Notes: generated by a model from the sequence alone, not told the origin. DNA of 62,365 nucleotides from Hyphomonadaceae bacterium UBA2389 (GCA_002343395.1 DDSN01000016.1:1700-64064), one strand, 5' to 3'. Shown: positions 32,755 to 41,654, counted from the stretch's first letter. Program-made: numbers and translations.

Positions 32755-33186
32755 TCAACGAACGCCGCGCAAGATTGGGCGCAACAGAATGTTGTTGGTG
32801 CTCATTTCCCGCGTTCCCTCCGGCGTCTGCACGATCGCGACGTCGGAACGGCCGTTCTGCACGAGCTCGGCGTTTTGGTTGTTGCCGAACTGAATAATGG
32901 CGCCGCGATTGTCGTCGCCGTTCTGCGTCAGCGCCGCTGTGCTGCCGCGGCCATATTGGCGGATGAAGCCGCGGTTGCGGGCGCCGTTCTGGCGCATGGT
33001 CGCCAAATGATCGTTGCCGACCTGAACGATACGCGCGTCGTTCGCGCGGCCGGTTTGAGCCACGCCCGCGCCGTTGTTTTCGCCGCGCTGACCGATCGTC
33101 ACATCGTTGGCCTGCGCCCAAGCGCTTCCCGCGCCTAGAGCGACCGCGAACGCGCCAGCGGTGAGAAAAGTGCGAATGGCTTTCAT
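32755..33186 (-). CDS. Curlin-repeat (CsgA/CsgB-like) amyloid-type protein
   Basis: 143 residues. A signal peptide (MKAIRTFLTAGAFAVALGAG, cut near SAWAQ) is followed by about four curlin repeats of ~22 residues with the Gln-x-Gly-x2-Asn spacing (VTIGQRGENNGAGVAQTG; ARIVQVGNDHLATMRQNG; AALTQNGDDNRG; AIIQFGNNQNAELVQNG). Such repeats stack as a beta-solenoid and form curli-type amyloid. It ends with a non-repeat tail (NNILLRPILRGVR), as in some nucleators. None of csgD, E, F or G is in the window, so the secretion route is unknown. It converges on the MoxR operon two bases away. Confidence 0.88.
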   Translation of the reverse strand: MKAIRTFLTAGAFAVALGAGSAWAQANDVTIGQRGENNGAGVAQTGRANDARIVQVGNDHLATMRQNGARNRGFIRQYGRGSTAALTQNGDDNRGAIIQFGNNQNAELVQNGRSDVAIVQTPEGTREMSTNNILLRPILRGVR

Positions 33187-33304
33187 GTCATGGCTCCCGA
33201 ACGCCGCGACAATCCCAGACCCAAGCTGAGCCGCGCATGAACGCGGCGTTCAAACGCCGTGGCGGCGCTGGCGGGACATGCTATGCTAACGAGGTTGCAA
33301 CGAC

Positions 33305-33310
33305 GGGAGG
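33305..33310 (+). promoter_or_regulatory. Ribosome-binding site fixing a GTG start
   Basis: GGGAGG lies five bases before the GTG at 33316 and just ahead of a signal peptide, which decides the start against the in-frame ATG at 33259. Confidence 0.65.
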
Positions 33311-33315
33311 ACGCC

Positions 33316-35016
33316 GTGCGTAAGGCTTTGTTGCTGTTGGCCGTCCTGGCGGCCTCGTCGCTCGCCGCCGTTCAGCCTTCCGAGGCCCAATTCGAAACAT
33401 GCAACGCCGACTACGTTCGCCGCTTTGAGACGCCGGAACAGCCGGGTTACCCCGCTTGGTCGCCCGGCGAGATCGAGTGCGTGGAGTACTTCAGATTTTC
33501 GTTCTCAACGCCCGGCGGCATGCGCTGGATACGCGGCATTGGCGATGTCAACGCCGACACGCTTGCGGCGCCCGGCGCTTTCTCGGCGGTTGAGGACGGC
33601 GCGCGCCGCGCCGCGCAATACATGGCGAGCCTGGGCAATTATCGGATCGAGAACGCAACCATATTGATGGCGTTCGACGTTTCGCGTCCCGGCGAACTTT
33701 CCGACGACCCCAGTGTTCGCGCCGAAGGCGGCGCGGGCGCTTGGACGTCGCCGCCAGGCGAGGAGTGCCTCGTGACGGTATTCATGATCACCGACGCCAG
33801 CGCGCGCGGCGAGCTTCAGTACGCGACGGCGCACGAACTTTTTCACTGCATCCAGAACGCGACTTTGTCGCCAGAGCAGAACGCCGCCTCGTATGGCGCC
33901 GGTCTTTGGTGGGTGGAAGGGTCGGCGGAGTGGTTCGCCGCCGCCGCCATTGGCGAGCAAGAGCGGTGGAACGTCGCTGACGCCTTTGAACAGGCGGTGC
34001 GCGCGAACCGTCCGCTCAACGACATGTCTTACGAAATGGCGGTGTTTTTCTATTGGCTCGACCAGACGCGCGGCGCCGGCGCGATCATGCCGTTCCTGAG
34101 CGGCATGGCCCCCGTGGCGACGCCAGCAGCGCAGCGCGCCGCCATGCGCGACCAACTCTCCGACGAGGACTGGCTGCAATTCGCGCAAGACTATCTCGAC
34201 GGCGAAGTCGCCTATCCCGACGGAGGCCAAATCCCCCGTCCTGATATTGAGGGCGAAACATGGACGATCAGCGCCAGCGGAACCCATCGCCGATCGCCGG
34301 CGCCGTTTGTGATCACCGCCGGGAGAGCGGACTTTGAATGCGGACGATGGGATGCGCGCGCAACCGATGTGAACGACGCCGTCCGCGAAGAGTCGAGCCG
34401 CGATTGGGGCGCGTGGCCAAGCGAAGTCGACGCGCGAGAGCGCGGCGCGGTGCGCTATCGCGTGGTCGCGCTCAATACCCGGGATGCAAGCGTGGAGCAG
34501 GAACTGGACGCGCGCAGAACCGCGACCTGCGCAAGTTGCCTTTCTCAAACCGTGATCGACCGCTGCCTTGTCGGCACATGGCGGCTCACGGCCGGAGGCC
34601 CGCTGGAATGGCTGCGGCGCAATGGCTTGCCGATCAGCGGGCGCGACGATCTTGTGATGACCATGAACGAGGACGGCACCTTCACAAGCCGCGGCTTCAA
34701 CATGGATCACACGATCACGATGCCTGACATGGTGGGCGAAACGCGCGGACAGACGCAAGGTACAAGCGGGCGCTGGTCCGCGGAAGCGGGCGCGCTGACG
34801 GCGTGCTTCGACGGCGGGGGCGAGGCAAGCGGCGTTTCCACCGTTCACACCACGCGCGGCAGCGGTTCAGCTCCGTTCTCAATGGGCGGCGTCGGCGGAG
34901 AGTCCGGCTCAACGCGGTACACCTGCGACGACACGACGTTCTTCACTTCCGCGCCGACGCCGCGCGGAGGGCCAATGACGCACACGTTCACACGACAAAC
35001 GCCGCGGCGACGTTAG
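33316..35016 (+). CDS. Secreted putative zinc metallopeptidase (HELFH)
   Basis: 566 residues from the GTG at 33316. A signal peptide (KALLLLAVLAASSLAAVQPS) leads to a mature protein with a His173-Glu-Leu-Phe-His177 zinc motif (YATAHELFHCIQ) and, 24 residues later, Glu201 in LWWVEGSAEWFA, which matches a gluzincin third ligand. Several Cys and a C-terminal lipocalin-like strand region (LVGTWRLTAGG; DLVMTMNEDGTFTSRGF) follow. The pattern suggests a periplasmic or extracellular peptidase, with family unassigned. The stop overlaps the convergent GNAT gene by four bases. Confidence 0.8.
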   Translation: MRKALLLLAVLAASSLAAVQPSEAQFETCNADYVRRFETPEQPGYPAWSPGEIECVEYFRFSFSTPGGMRWIRGIGDVNADTLAAPGAFSAVEDGARRAAQYMASLGNYRIENATILMAFDVSRPGELSDDPSVRAEGGAGAWTSPPGEECLVTVFMITDASARGELQYATAHELFHCIQNATLSPEQNAASYGAGLWWVEGSAEWFAAAAIGEQERWNVADAFEQAVRANRPLNDMSYEMAVFFYWLDQTRGAGAIMPFLSGMAPVATPAAQRAAMRDQLSDEDWLQFAQDYLDGEVAYPDGGQIPRPDIEGETWTISASGTHRRSPAPFVITAGRADFECGRWDARATDVNDAVREESSRDWGAWPSEVDARERGAVRYRVVALNTRDASVEQELDARRTATCASCLSQTVIDRCLVGTWRLTAGGPLEWLRRNGLPISGRDDLVMTMNEDGTFTSRGFNMDHTITMPDMVGETRGQTQGTSGRWSAEAGALTACFDGGGEASGVSTVHTTRGSGSAPFSMGGVGGESGSTRYTCDDTTFFTSAPTPRGGPMTHTFTRQTPRRR

Positions 35017-35525
35017 CGCTTCGGCGCCGTGACGGGTCCACCCGCCCGCGACAGCGCGCCCACGCGCAGCTCAAGCCACAGGAAGCGCGAGGGATCCACT
35101 GGCCCCGGCAGGCTCAAACGCCCGTCTGGCACGCGGCCGAAGCCAAGCGGGCCAAAAAAACTTGCGGCGCCGACGGCGATGATCCCGTCGCCCGCCGCGC
35201 CGCGGCACGCGGTCACCGCCGCGCGCACCAAATCGGCGCCCAATCCCGCATTGCGCGCTAATGGATCGACGGCCAGCGGCCCCAGGAAATAGAGCGGCCC
35301 GCCGGCGTCGACGCGCCAGATTCGGCACACGCCCACGACCTCGCCTGCTTCGTTGAGCGCGACACGCGACAGCGCTGGCTCCGCCACGGCGCCGCGCTCG
35401 CGCACACGCTCGCTGGTCTTTGCGAAGCGCCCAGGACCAAAGGCGCGGTCCAAGACGCGCTCAATGGCGGCGGTGTGCAGCGGCGCCTCGGCGACGAGTG
35501 TGAATCCCAACGGGGCAAACTCCAA
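35013..35525 (-). CDS. GNAT-family N-acetyltransferase
   Basis: 170 residues. The acetyl-CoA motif A is visible: YFLGPLAVDPLARNAGLGAD, then LVRAAVTACR, with a late AVGAASFFGPLGFGRVP typical of the YhbS-like group. The N-terminus (IERVLDRAFGPGRFAKTSER) also fits that group. Substrate unknown. It ends in a four-base convergent overlap with the metallopeptidase gene. Confidence 0.88.
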   Translation of the reverse strand: MEFAPLGFTLVAEAPLHTAAIERVLDRAFGPGRFAKTSERVRERGAVAEPALSRVALNEAGEVVGVCRIWRVDAGGPLYFLGPLAVDPLARNAGLGADLVRAAVTACRGAAGDGIIAVGAASFFGPLGFGRVPDGRLSLPGPVDPSRFLWLELRVGALSRAGGPVTAPKR

Positions 35526-35597
35526 AACGGCGCACGCGCATAGAGCCCGGATGGGTCAGCGTCAACGCACGTTGCGTCCGCGGCGGCGCCCCTGTAG

Positions 35598-36866
35598 GTG
35601 AACCGCTTGGCGCTTTCGCTCCCCTCCTTCGCCATTTTCCGCCACCGCCAGTTCGCGCAATTTTGGGCGGGCCGATGGTTCGCCACGCTCGCGGTGCAAG
35701 TGCAAACCACGGCCATGGGCTGGCAGGTGTACGATGCGGCGCGCACGCATGGACACGACGTCCAGGAAGCCGCGTTCGTGCTGGGCCTCGTAGGCTTGTC
35801 ACAATTCCTTCCGCTGTTGGTCTTGTCGCTCTTCGGCGGACAGGCCGCCGACCGTTACAATCGCCGCCTGATCTTGACCGCCTGCGTCGCCCTCAAGGCG
35901 GTGGTCGCGGGAGGGCTCGCCGCGATTGCCCTGACCGGCGCCAACGCCGACATCGTCGTGCCGGCGGTTTTCGCCGCGGCCGTTGTGGCCGGCGCGTTGA
36001 ACGCCTTCCTTCCGCCGGCGGCGACGGCGCTCATGCCCATGCTGCTGCCGCGCGAAGAACTGCCGCAGGGCGTCGCTTGGGGGTCGTTGGCCTTCAACTC
36101 GGGGCTCATTGTCGGGCCGGCGTTGGGGGGACTCCTTTATGGCCTTGGCGCCGCGGTTCCCTACGCGGTGGCGTTGACGCTGCTGCTCGTATCGGCGGCG
36201 CTGATGTTCACGCTGAAACCGCCGCCGCAGGAACCGGCGCCCGACGCACGCACCTTGAAGCTGATCGCGGAAGGACTGCGGTTCGTGTGGAGCAACAAGA
36301 TCGTGCTCGGCGCGATCTCGCTCGATCTCATTGTCGTGCTCCTGGCCGGCGCGGTTGCGCTGCTGCCGGTTTTCGCCCGCGACATCCTCCATGCCGGCCC
36401 CAGCGAACTGGGCGTCTTGCGCTCGGCAATGGGCGTCGGGGCGGCGCTTGTCGCGCTTGGGCTCGCCATGAACCCGCTGCGCTCGCGGGTCGGTCATTGG
36501 ATGTTCGGCGCCACGATCGCCTTCGGCGTCGCGACCGTCGTGTTTGGCTTGTCGCAACATCTTTGGCTGACGGCTGCGGCGTTGGCTGTGGCCGGCGGCG
36601 TCGACATGATTTCCGTCTATGTTCGTCAAAGCCTCATCCAACTCGCGACGCCAGACGCCATGCGCGGGCGCGTTGCGGCGGTCAGCTTCATCTTCATCTC
36701 CGCGTCGAACGAACTTGGCGACTTCGAGGCAGGCTTGATGGCCCGGATCTTCGGCCCCGTGAGCGCTGTCGTCATCGGCGGCGTCGGCGCGGTGGCGGCC
36801 TCGCTGGCGTGGATGCGGCTCTTTCCCGCGCTCACCAAGGCCGACGGCTTCGAACCGCACGCCTAG
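35598..36866 (+). CDS. MFS transporter (EntS/drug-exporter-like)
   Basis: 422 residues with about twelve membrane helices. The loop motif GGQAADRYNRR between helices 2 and 3 and the N-terminal RHRQFAQFWAGRWFATLAVQ are typical of the EntS/MFS_3 exporters for siderophores or drugs. It starts with GTG at 35598, because the next in-frame ATG would remove the first helix. The substrate cannot be told; a TonB receptor lies about 6 kb away but is not linked by an operon. Confidence 0.87.
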   Translation: MNRLALSLPSFAIFRHRQFAQFWAGRWFATLAVQVQTTAMGWQVYDAARTHGHDVQEAAFVLGLVGLSQFLPLLVLSLFGGQAADRYNRRLILTACVALKAVVAGGLAAIALTGANADIVVPAVFAAAVVAGALNAFLPPAATALMPMLLPREELPQGVAWGSLAFNSGLIVGPALGGLLYGLGAAVPYAVALTLLLVSAALMFTLKPPPQEPAPDARTLKLIAEGLRFVWSNKIVLGAISLDLIVVLLAGAVALLPVFARDILHAGPSELGVLRSAMGVGAALVALGLAMNPLRSRVGHWMFGATIAFGVATVVFGLSQHLWLTAAALAVAGGVDMISVYVRQSLIQLATPDAMRGRVAAVSFIFISASNELGDFEAGLMARIFGPVSAVVIGGVGAVAASLAWMRLFPALTKADGFEPHA

Positions 36867-36938
36867 CCTGACGGCGCGGCGCCCTTCCCGCCGCCGCGCG
36901 CCGCCGCTACAGCAGCAACGACAGTGCGGAGGATTCAG

Positions 36939-37856
36939 ATGGGTGTCTTGGACGGTAAGGTCGTCATCGTTACGGGCGGCGGCAACGGCATCGGCAAGGA
37001 GTGCGCGCTCACGGCGGGGCGCGAAGGCGCGAGCGTGCTGGTGAACGATCTGGGCGGCGGCTTGCGCGGCGACGACGCCGGCTCGGCGGGGCCCGCGGAA
37101 GTCGTCGCCCAGCAAATCCGCGCCGCGGGCGGCAAGGCGATCTCCAATTCAGACAGCGTCAGCGACTATGACGCCGTCGTCGCAATGGTTGAACAAGCCA
37201 AGAAGGAATTCGGCGGCCTTCACGCGATCATCAATCCGGCGGGAATTCTACGCGACGGCATGTTTCACAAGATGACGCCCGACGACTGGAAGGCCGTGAT
37301 CGACGTCCACCTGCATGGCGCGTTCAACGTGTGCCGCGCATCCGTCGAGCACTTCCGCGAACAGCAAAATGGATCGTACGTCCTGTTCACATCGACGTCC
37401 GGCCTGATCGGCAATATCGGCCAGGCCAACTACGCGGCCGCCAAGCTTGGCGTGATGGGGCTCTCGCGCGTCGTCGCGATGGAAGGGCAGTCGAAGAACG
37501 TGCGTTCGAACATCATCGCGCCCTTCGCCTGGACGCGCATGATCGAGTCGATCCCGGTGAAGGACGAGGCCGGCGCCCAGCGCGTCGAGCGCATCCGACA
37601 AAACATGCGCGCGGATCAGGTCGCGCAATTCGCAGTGGCGCTTTGCGCCGATGGCGCCAAGGACGTTTCCGGACAGATTTTCTCCGTGCGCGGCAACGAA
37701 ATCTTCCTCTTCAATCAGCCTCGCCCAGTGCGCGCCCTTGCGCGGCTTGAGGGGTGGACGCCGGACACCATCCTCGAACACTACCTGCCAGCGACGCGCG
37801 CCAGCTTTACCGATCTTGGCGCCACGACAGCGGTGTTTCCGTGGGAACCGGTGTGA
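36939..37856 (+). CDS. SDR oxidoreductase, 3-hydroxyacyl-CoA dehydrogenase (MFE-2) type
   Basis: 305 residues. The cofactor loop is VTGGGNGIGK, followed by VNDLGGGLRGDD, typical of multifunctional-enzyme-2 (3R)-hydroxyacyl-CoA dehydrogenase domains. The catalytic set has Ser in TSTSG and Tyr-x3-Lys in YAAAKLG. The usual NNAG is NPAG here. An extended C-terminus of about 60 residues is normal for this group. The ATG at 36939 follows GGAGG. Likely acts on acyl-CoA in lipid breakdown; the substrate is unproven. Its stop overlaps the GTG of the next gene. Confidence 0.87.
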   Translation: MGVLDGKVVIVTGGGNGIGKECALTAGREGASVLVNDLGGGLRGDDAGSAGPAEVVAQQIRAAGGKAISNSDSVSDYDAVVAMVEQAKKEFGGLHAIINPAGILRDGMFHKMTPDDWKAVIDVHLHGAFNVCRASVEHFREQQNGSYVLFTSTSGLIGNIGQANYAAAKLGVMGLSRVVAMEGQSKNVRSNIIAPFAWTRMIESIPVKDEAGAQRVERIRQNMRADQVAQFAVALCADGAKDVSGQIFSVRGNEIFLFNQPRPVRALARLEGWTPDTILEHYLPATRASFTDLGATTAVFPWEPV

Positions 37857-38251
37857 TCCGCACAGGGCTCGTGGCGATACTCCTAGCCGCGTGCGCCACA
37901 TCGGAGACCTGGGTCGCCGGAGCGCCGCCTGAATTGGCGGGACAAACGTGGATTCGCACGGACGACGAACAAGCCGCGCCACATCCGGCGACGCTGCGTT
38001 TCGACGATGCGCGCATCACGGGCCACGCCGGCTGCAACCGCTTTTTCGCGGACGTGGCGCATGCCGGCGCGCGTCTGCGCATCGGCGCGATCGGCGCGAC
38101 GCGCATGATGTGTCCGCCACCGGCGATGGCGACCGAGCGCAGTTTATTCGCCGCGCTCGAGCGCGCCAGCGCTTATCGCCGAGACGACGGGGCGCTGACG
38201 TTGCTCGACGCGAACGGCGCGACGGTCGCGCGTTTTACGCGGTCGGACTAA
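37853..38251 (+). CDS. META-domain lipoprotein (HslJ-like)
   Basis: 132 residues from a GTG that overlaps the SDR stop. A lipoprotein signal (LVAILLAAC, lipobox LAAC) is followed by a META domain: AGQTWIRTDDEQ, ATLRFDDARITGHAGCNRFF and IGATRMMCPP. META/HslJ proteins are outer-membrane or periplasmic and are linked to heat or antibiotic tolerance. The last four bases overlap the convergent lipoprotein gene. Confidence 0.85.
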   Translation: MIRTGLVAILLAACATSETWVAGAPPELAGQTWIRTDDEQAAPHPATLRFDDARITGHAGCNRFFADVAHAGARLRIGAIGATRMMCPPPAMATERSLFAALERASAYRRDDGALTLLDANGATVARFTRSD

Positions 38252-38724
38252 GGCGTCGTCGTGGCCGGCGCGGCGCGCGGCGGCGTTCGGAAGCACATGG
38301 TGCGCGCTCCGTTCGCGGCGGCGCAGTTCGCAACCGCCGCCTCGGTCGCGCCCGACGCGAACGCGACCAGCCAATGCTCCGCCGGATTGTCGCGCACTGT
38401 CGTCAACTGCGGGCCGCACTGAACGGTGAACACCAAGGCGCCCTTGTAGGCGGCGTAGATGCTGTCCGCCGCGACATCCTCGGGAATGACGCCGATCGCG
38501 TCGACCCTGCGGATGCTGGCGCACGGCGGCTGGGCCTCGGGATGCGCCTGCTGCCAAGCGGTCAGTTGCTGCCAGGCGAACACGGGTTGCTGCTCGGCGG
38601 CCATGGCCGTGACCTGGTCCATCAGCGATTGCGGCGGCGGCGGCTGGGTTTGCGGCGCCTCCGCGGGTTGACCGCACGCGGCGAGCATTAGCGCGCCCGC
38701 GACGATCCAAGATTTCTGGTTCAT
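38248..38724 (-). CDS. Hypothetical lipoprotein, 158 aa
   Basis: Lipoprotein signal MNQKSWIVAGALMLAACG (lipobox LAAC), a Pro/Gln-rich linker (APQTQPPPPQ), then a domain with four Cys (PPCASIRR, TVQCGPQL, VANCAAAN, TMCFRTPP) likely paired in the periplasm. The C-terminus is Thr/Pro-rich. Family not recognised. It is transcribed toward the META gene and overlaps it by four bases. Confidence 0.8.
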   Translation of the reverse strand: MNQKSWIVAGALMLAACGQPAEAPQTQPPPPQSLMDQVTAMAAEQQPVFAWQQLTAWQQAHPEAQPPCASIRRVDAIGVIPEDVAADSIYAAYKGALVFTVQCGPQLTTVRDNPAEHWLVAFASGATEAAVANCAAANGARTMCFRTPPRAAPATTTP

Positions 38725-38824
38725 GATCTCCTCCCGTCCCCCATTGCGTACGCGCTTGCCGGAAGGTCAAGCCTCGCCAGGGCGCGGCGATTGAAATTCT
38801 CTGCGGTCAAGCCACATTGGCGGC

Positions 38825-39529
38825 ATGATTGAAAAACGCGCCTTTGACAGCCTCGGCACGTTCGACGCCGATTGGCTCGCCGCCCGCTACCACTTTTCAT
38901 TCTCAGGCTATCATGATCCCAAGCGCGTGCATTGGGGCGCGCTGCGCGTCTGGAACGACGACACCATCCAGCCCAAAACCGGCTTCCCGCCGCACCCGCA
39001 CGCCGACATGGAGATCATCACCTACGTGCGCACCGGAGCGATCACGCACCAAGATTCCATGGGCAACAAGGGGAGGACGGCGGCTGGCGACGTTCAGGTG
39101 ATGAGCGCCGGCGGCGGCGTGACCCACGCGGAATACAATCTCGAAGACGAAGCAACGACGCTCTATCAGATTTGGATCTTGCCCAAGGAACGAGGCGGCG
39201 AACCGTTTTGGGGATCCGCCAAATTCCCGAAGGAAGAGCGCGCTGGCGCGCTGGTGACGCTCGCATCTGGCTATGCGTCCGAGATCGAAGCGGGCGCGCT
39301 GCCGATCCGCCAGGACGCGCGCGTGATGGCGGCGACGCTAAAGCCAGGGCAAACGATTTCATACGACATCGCCGCGCGCCGTCATGTTTATCTCGCGCTC
39401 GCCAAGGGCGCCGCGCGCGTGAACGGCGTAGCGCTTGGACCACGCGACGGCGCGGCCATTCGCGACGAACAAACGCTCAGCATCGAAGCGGACGAGGAAG
39501 CCGAAATCGTTCTTGTTGACGCACCATAG
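38825..39529 (+). CDS. Pirin-family protein (cupin)
   Basis: 234 residues of bicupin fold. The metal site of bacterial pirins is complete: His57 and His59 (PPHPHADMEI), His101 and Glu103 (GVTHAEYN). Bacterial pirins such as YhhW act as quercetinases or as redox-sensing regulators. The closing part (AIRDEQTLSIEADEEAEIVL) is typical. It stands alone; its physiological substrate is unknown. Confidence 0.93.
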   Translation: MIEKRAFDSLGTFDADWLAARYHFSFSGYHDPKRVHWGALRVWNDDTIQPKTGFPPHPHADMEIITYVRTGAITHQDSMGNKGRTAAGDVQVMSAGGGVTHAEYNLEDEATTLYQIWILPKERGGEPFWGSAKFPKEERAGALVTLASGYASEIEAGALPIRQDARVMAATLKPGQTISYDIAARRHVYLALAKGAARVNGVALGPRDGAAIRDEQTLSIEADEEAEIVLVDAP

Positions 39530-39646
39530 GTTGTGCCAATGCTATGCACACGTTTACGTTGTTTTTAAAGCGACGAACGACAACCTGAATTTACGCCCCG
39601 TTCGCACTTCGACGCGTTGTTTCCCCAACGTGGGGGACGACAAGCG

Positions 39647-40174
39647 ATGACGGCGATCGGCGACATGCACGTGTTGATCGTGGACGATAACGCGCAGATG
39701 CGCGCGCTGCTGCGCGCGTTGCTGCGCGCGGGCGGCTTCCTGTTCATAAGCGAAGCAGAGACGGCCGAGGCCGGGGTCCGCATCATCGGGCGCGCGCGCG
39801 CCGACCTGATCATCCTCGACTGGAAAATGGCGCCGATTGACGGTCTCGCGTTCACGCGGCTTTTGCGGAATGGAGAAACCGACGCCAACCCGTGCACGCC
39901 AATCCTGATGCTGACCGCGCACACGGAGGGCTCTCGGGTCACGGCGGCTCGTGATGCAGGAGTCACCGGATTTCTCAAGAAACCGATCTCCGCACAAAAC
40001 CTGCTTGACCGTGTAGCCGCGGCGCTCACCGATACGCGCCTTTTCGTGCGCAGCGCGGATTTCTTCGGGCCCGATCGTCGCCGTGGACAAGCGCTGCGTT
40101 ACGTGGGTCCGCTCCGCCGATGCACGGACGGCGCTGAGACGCTCGACTTAGACGACATCCGCCTCATCGCATAA
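39647..40174 (+). CDS. CheY-like response regulator with short C-terminal tail
   Basis: 175 residues. The receiver has an Asp pair (LIVDDN), phospho-acceptor Asp in LIILDWKM, Thr in MLTAHT and Lys in FLKKPI. A tail of about 50 residues carries FFGPDRRR, a motif seen after receivers of several alphaproteobacterial single-domain regulators. The start at 39647 follows GGGGGA; an ATG at 39665 would trim six residues. No partner kinase is near. Confidence 0.85.
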   Translation: MTAIGDMHVLIVDDNAQMRALLRALLRAGGFLFISEAETAEAGVRIIGRARADLIILDWKMAPIDGLAFTRLLRNGETDANPCTPILMLTAHTEGSRVTAARDAGVTGFLKKPISAQNLLDRVAAALTDTRLFVRSADFFGPDRRRGQALRYVGPLRRCTDGAETLDLDDIRLIA

Positions 40175-40238
40175 ACTGCGCAGAGCGCTTGCGTCGCACG
40201 CCGGGAGCGCGCATGCGCTAGCGCTCCAGGAGGCCTCC

Positions 40239-40436
40239 ATGTTGCGGCTAAGCGTGCTTTTCTTGGCGATGCTCCCTCTCGCCTCGTGCCTCGCCGGCGC
40301 GGCGATCGGCGCCGCCGGCGCCGTGGTGGAAACGACTGGCGCGGTCATCGGAACCGCGGTCAAAACCACTGGCGCGGTGGTGGACGCCGCCCTCCCCGGT
40401 GATGACGATGACGAAGACGACGACGAGGATGACTAG
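40239..40436 (+). CDS. Small lipoprotein with Gly/Ala/Thr repeats and acidic tail
   Basis: 65 residues. A strong AGGAGG precedes the ATG. The lipobox is LASC with Cys17. Mature residues 18-53 are built from near-repeats (GAVVETTGAVIGTAVKTTGA), followed by a pure Asp/Glu tail (DDDDEDDDEDD). The glycine-spaced small residues could form a glycine-zipper helix. It likely sits in the outer membrane or periplasm. Function unknown. Confidence 0.75.
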   Translation: MLRLSVLFLAMLPLASCLAGAAIGAAGAVVETTGAVIGTAVKTTGAVVDAALPGDDDDEDDDEDD

Positions 40437-40513
40437 GCGCTCGCGCGAACGTGACTGGCTTAGAGCGCTCGAGGCTGGCAAAATGCACTGTGTTCGCTGA
40501 CCGGGAGTTCATA

Positions 40514-41023
40514 ATGCGCAGTGTCCTATTTGGCTTCACGGCTTTGGCGCTGGCGCAAACAGCGTGGGCCGAACCGGTGGCTGTCTCCCCGATTAGTTTC
40601 TCGCCACAACTGGAAACCGCGCTTGCCGAGGACCTTGGGCCGCGCGAAGGCGAATACCTTCAGCGCGCGGTGCAAACCGAGATCGCGGCGGCGCTGCAAA
40701 GACGCGGCGTTTCCGCGGGAGCTCCCGCGCGGTTGTCGATCGAAGTCGTCATCGTTGATGCTGATCCGAACCGGCCTACAATGCAGCAACTGCATGACCA
40801 GCCGGGGTTGGACCCGATCGCCTCCGTCTCCATAGGCGGCGCCGAGCTGCGCGCTATCCTGCGCGATAACGACGGAAATGCTGTCGCGACGGTCGAGCAT
40901 CGGTTTTACGACCACAATCTATTGGACACGACGCCCGCCGCCTCCACGTGGTCGACAGCGCGGCGCTCGATCCACCGCTTTGCGCGCAGAGTCGCCGACG
41001 CTTACGTCGCCCACGGCGGCTGA
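40514..41023 (+). CDS. Secreted hypothetical protein, 169 aa
   Basis: A signal peptide (MRSVLFGFTALALAQTAWA) precedes a mature alpha/beta domain. It has the pattern of periplasmic lipoprotein-like YajG or DUF-type folds: AVQTEIAAALQRRG, a strand LSIEVVIVDADPN, and IGGAELRAILRDNDGNAV. The start at 40514 is chosen because the signal peptide begins there. No family assigned. It converges on queE with one base between stops. Confidence 0.75.
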   Translation: MRSVLFGFTALALAQTAWAEPVAVSPISFSPQLETALAEDLGPREGEYLQRAVQTEIAAALQRRGVSAGAPARLSIEVVIVDADPNRPTMQQLHDQPGLDPIASVSIGGAELRAILRDNDGNAVATVEHRFYDHNLLDTTPAASTWSTARRSIHRFARRVADAYVAHGG

Positions 41024-41024
41024 C

Positions 41025-41654
41025 CTAGCGCAGACCCAATAGCTTGTGCGTTTGCAGGCTCACGCGCCAGCGTGGGTGAGCAAGGCAGTAGGCGACGGCG
41101 GCGGACGTGTTGGCCGCGCGGTCAGCGTCATCCATCGGCTGCAAGAGAAAGTGCTTGAAGTCCAAGCGCTCGAAGGACGCGGGCTCGACGCCGGCCTGTG
41201 GGAAAACAAGTTTGAGTTCATCGCCGCGAGTTTGCGCGAGCGCGGCGTCGGCCTTCGGGCTGACGCAAATCCAATCAACGCCCTCAGGCACGATCAGCGT
41301 TCCGTTGGTTTCCACCGCGATCTCGAAGCCTTCGCTGTGCAAAGCGGAAACGAGCGCGACGTCGAGCTGCAGCAGCGGCTCGCCGCCTGTACACACGACA
41401 TAAGGAGCGCCGCCCCCCGGCCAGAACGCCGCCGCGGCGCGCGCCAGCGCTTCGGCGCTCTCGAACTTGCCGCCGCCGTCGCCATCGACGCCGACGAACT
41501 GCGTATCGCAAAACCGGCAGACCGCGCTCGCGCGATCCTCTTCGCGTCCGCTCCACAGATTGCACCCGGCGAAACGCACAAAAACCGCCGGGCGCCCGAC
41601 GCGAACGCCCTCGCCCTGCAGCGAGTAAAACATCTCCTTCACGGCGTAGGTCAC
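41025..41654 (-). CDS. queE: 7-carboxy-7-deazaguanine synthase
   Basis: 209 residues of a radical-SAM protein. The cluster motif is the enlarged QueE form Cys31-x14-Cys46-x2-Cys49 (FAGCNLWSG ... AVCRFCDTQF). The N-terminus YAVKEMFYSLQGEGVRVGRP and CTGGEPLLQLD are characteristic. It rearranges 6-carboxytetrahydropterin to 7-carboxy-7-deazaguanine. It starts at a GTG (41654) that overlaps the queC stop; the frame upstream of it is not homologous. Confidence 0.95.
   Translation of the reverse strand: MTYAVKEMFYSLQGEGVRVGRPAVFVRFAGCNLWSGREEDRASAVCRFCDTQFVGVDGDGGGKFESAEALARAAAAFWPGGGAPYVVCTGGEPLLQLDVALVSALHSEGFEIAVETNGTLIVPEGVDWICVSPKADAALAQTRGDELKLVFPQAGVEPASFERLDFKHFLLQPMDDADRAANTSAAVAYCLAHPRWRVSLQTHKLLGLR

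Noticed and set aside
33505..34848. Antisense frame of 447 codons opposite the HELFH gene
   Set aside because: The sense frame has a signal peptide, ribosome site and zinc motif; the antisense frame has no coherent features.
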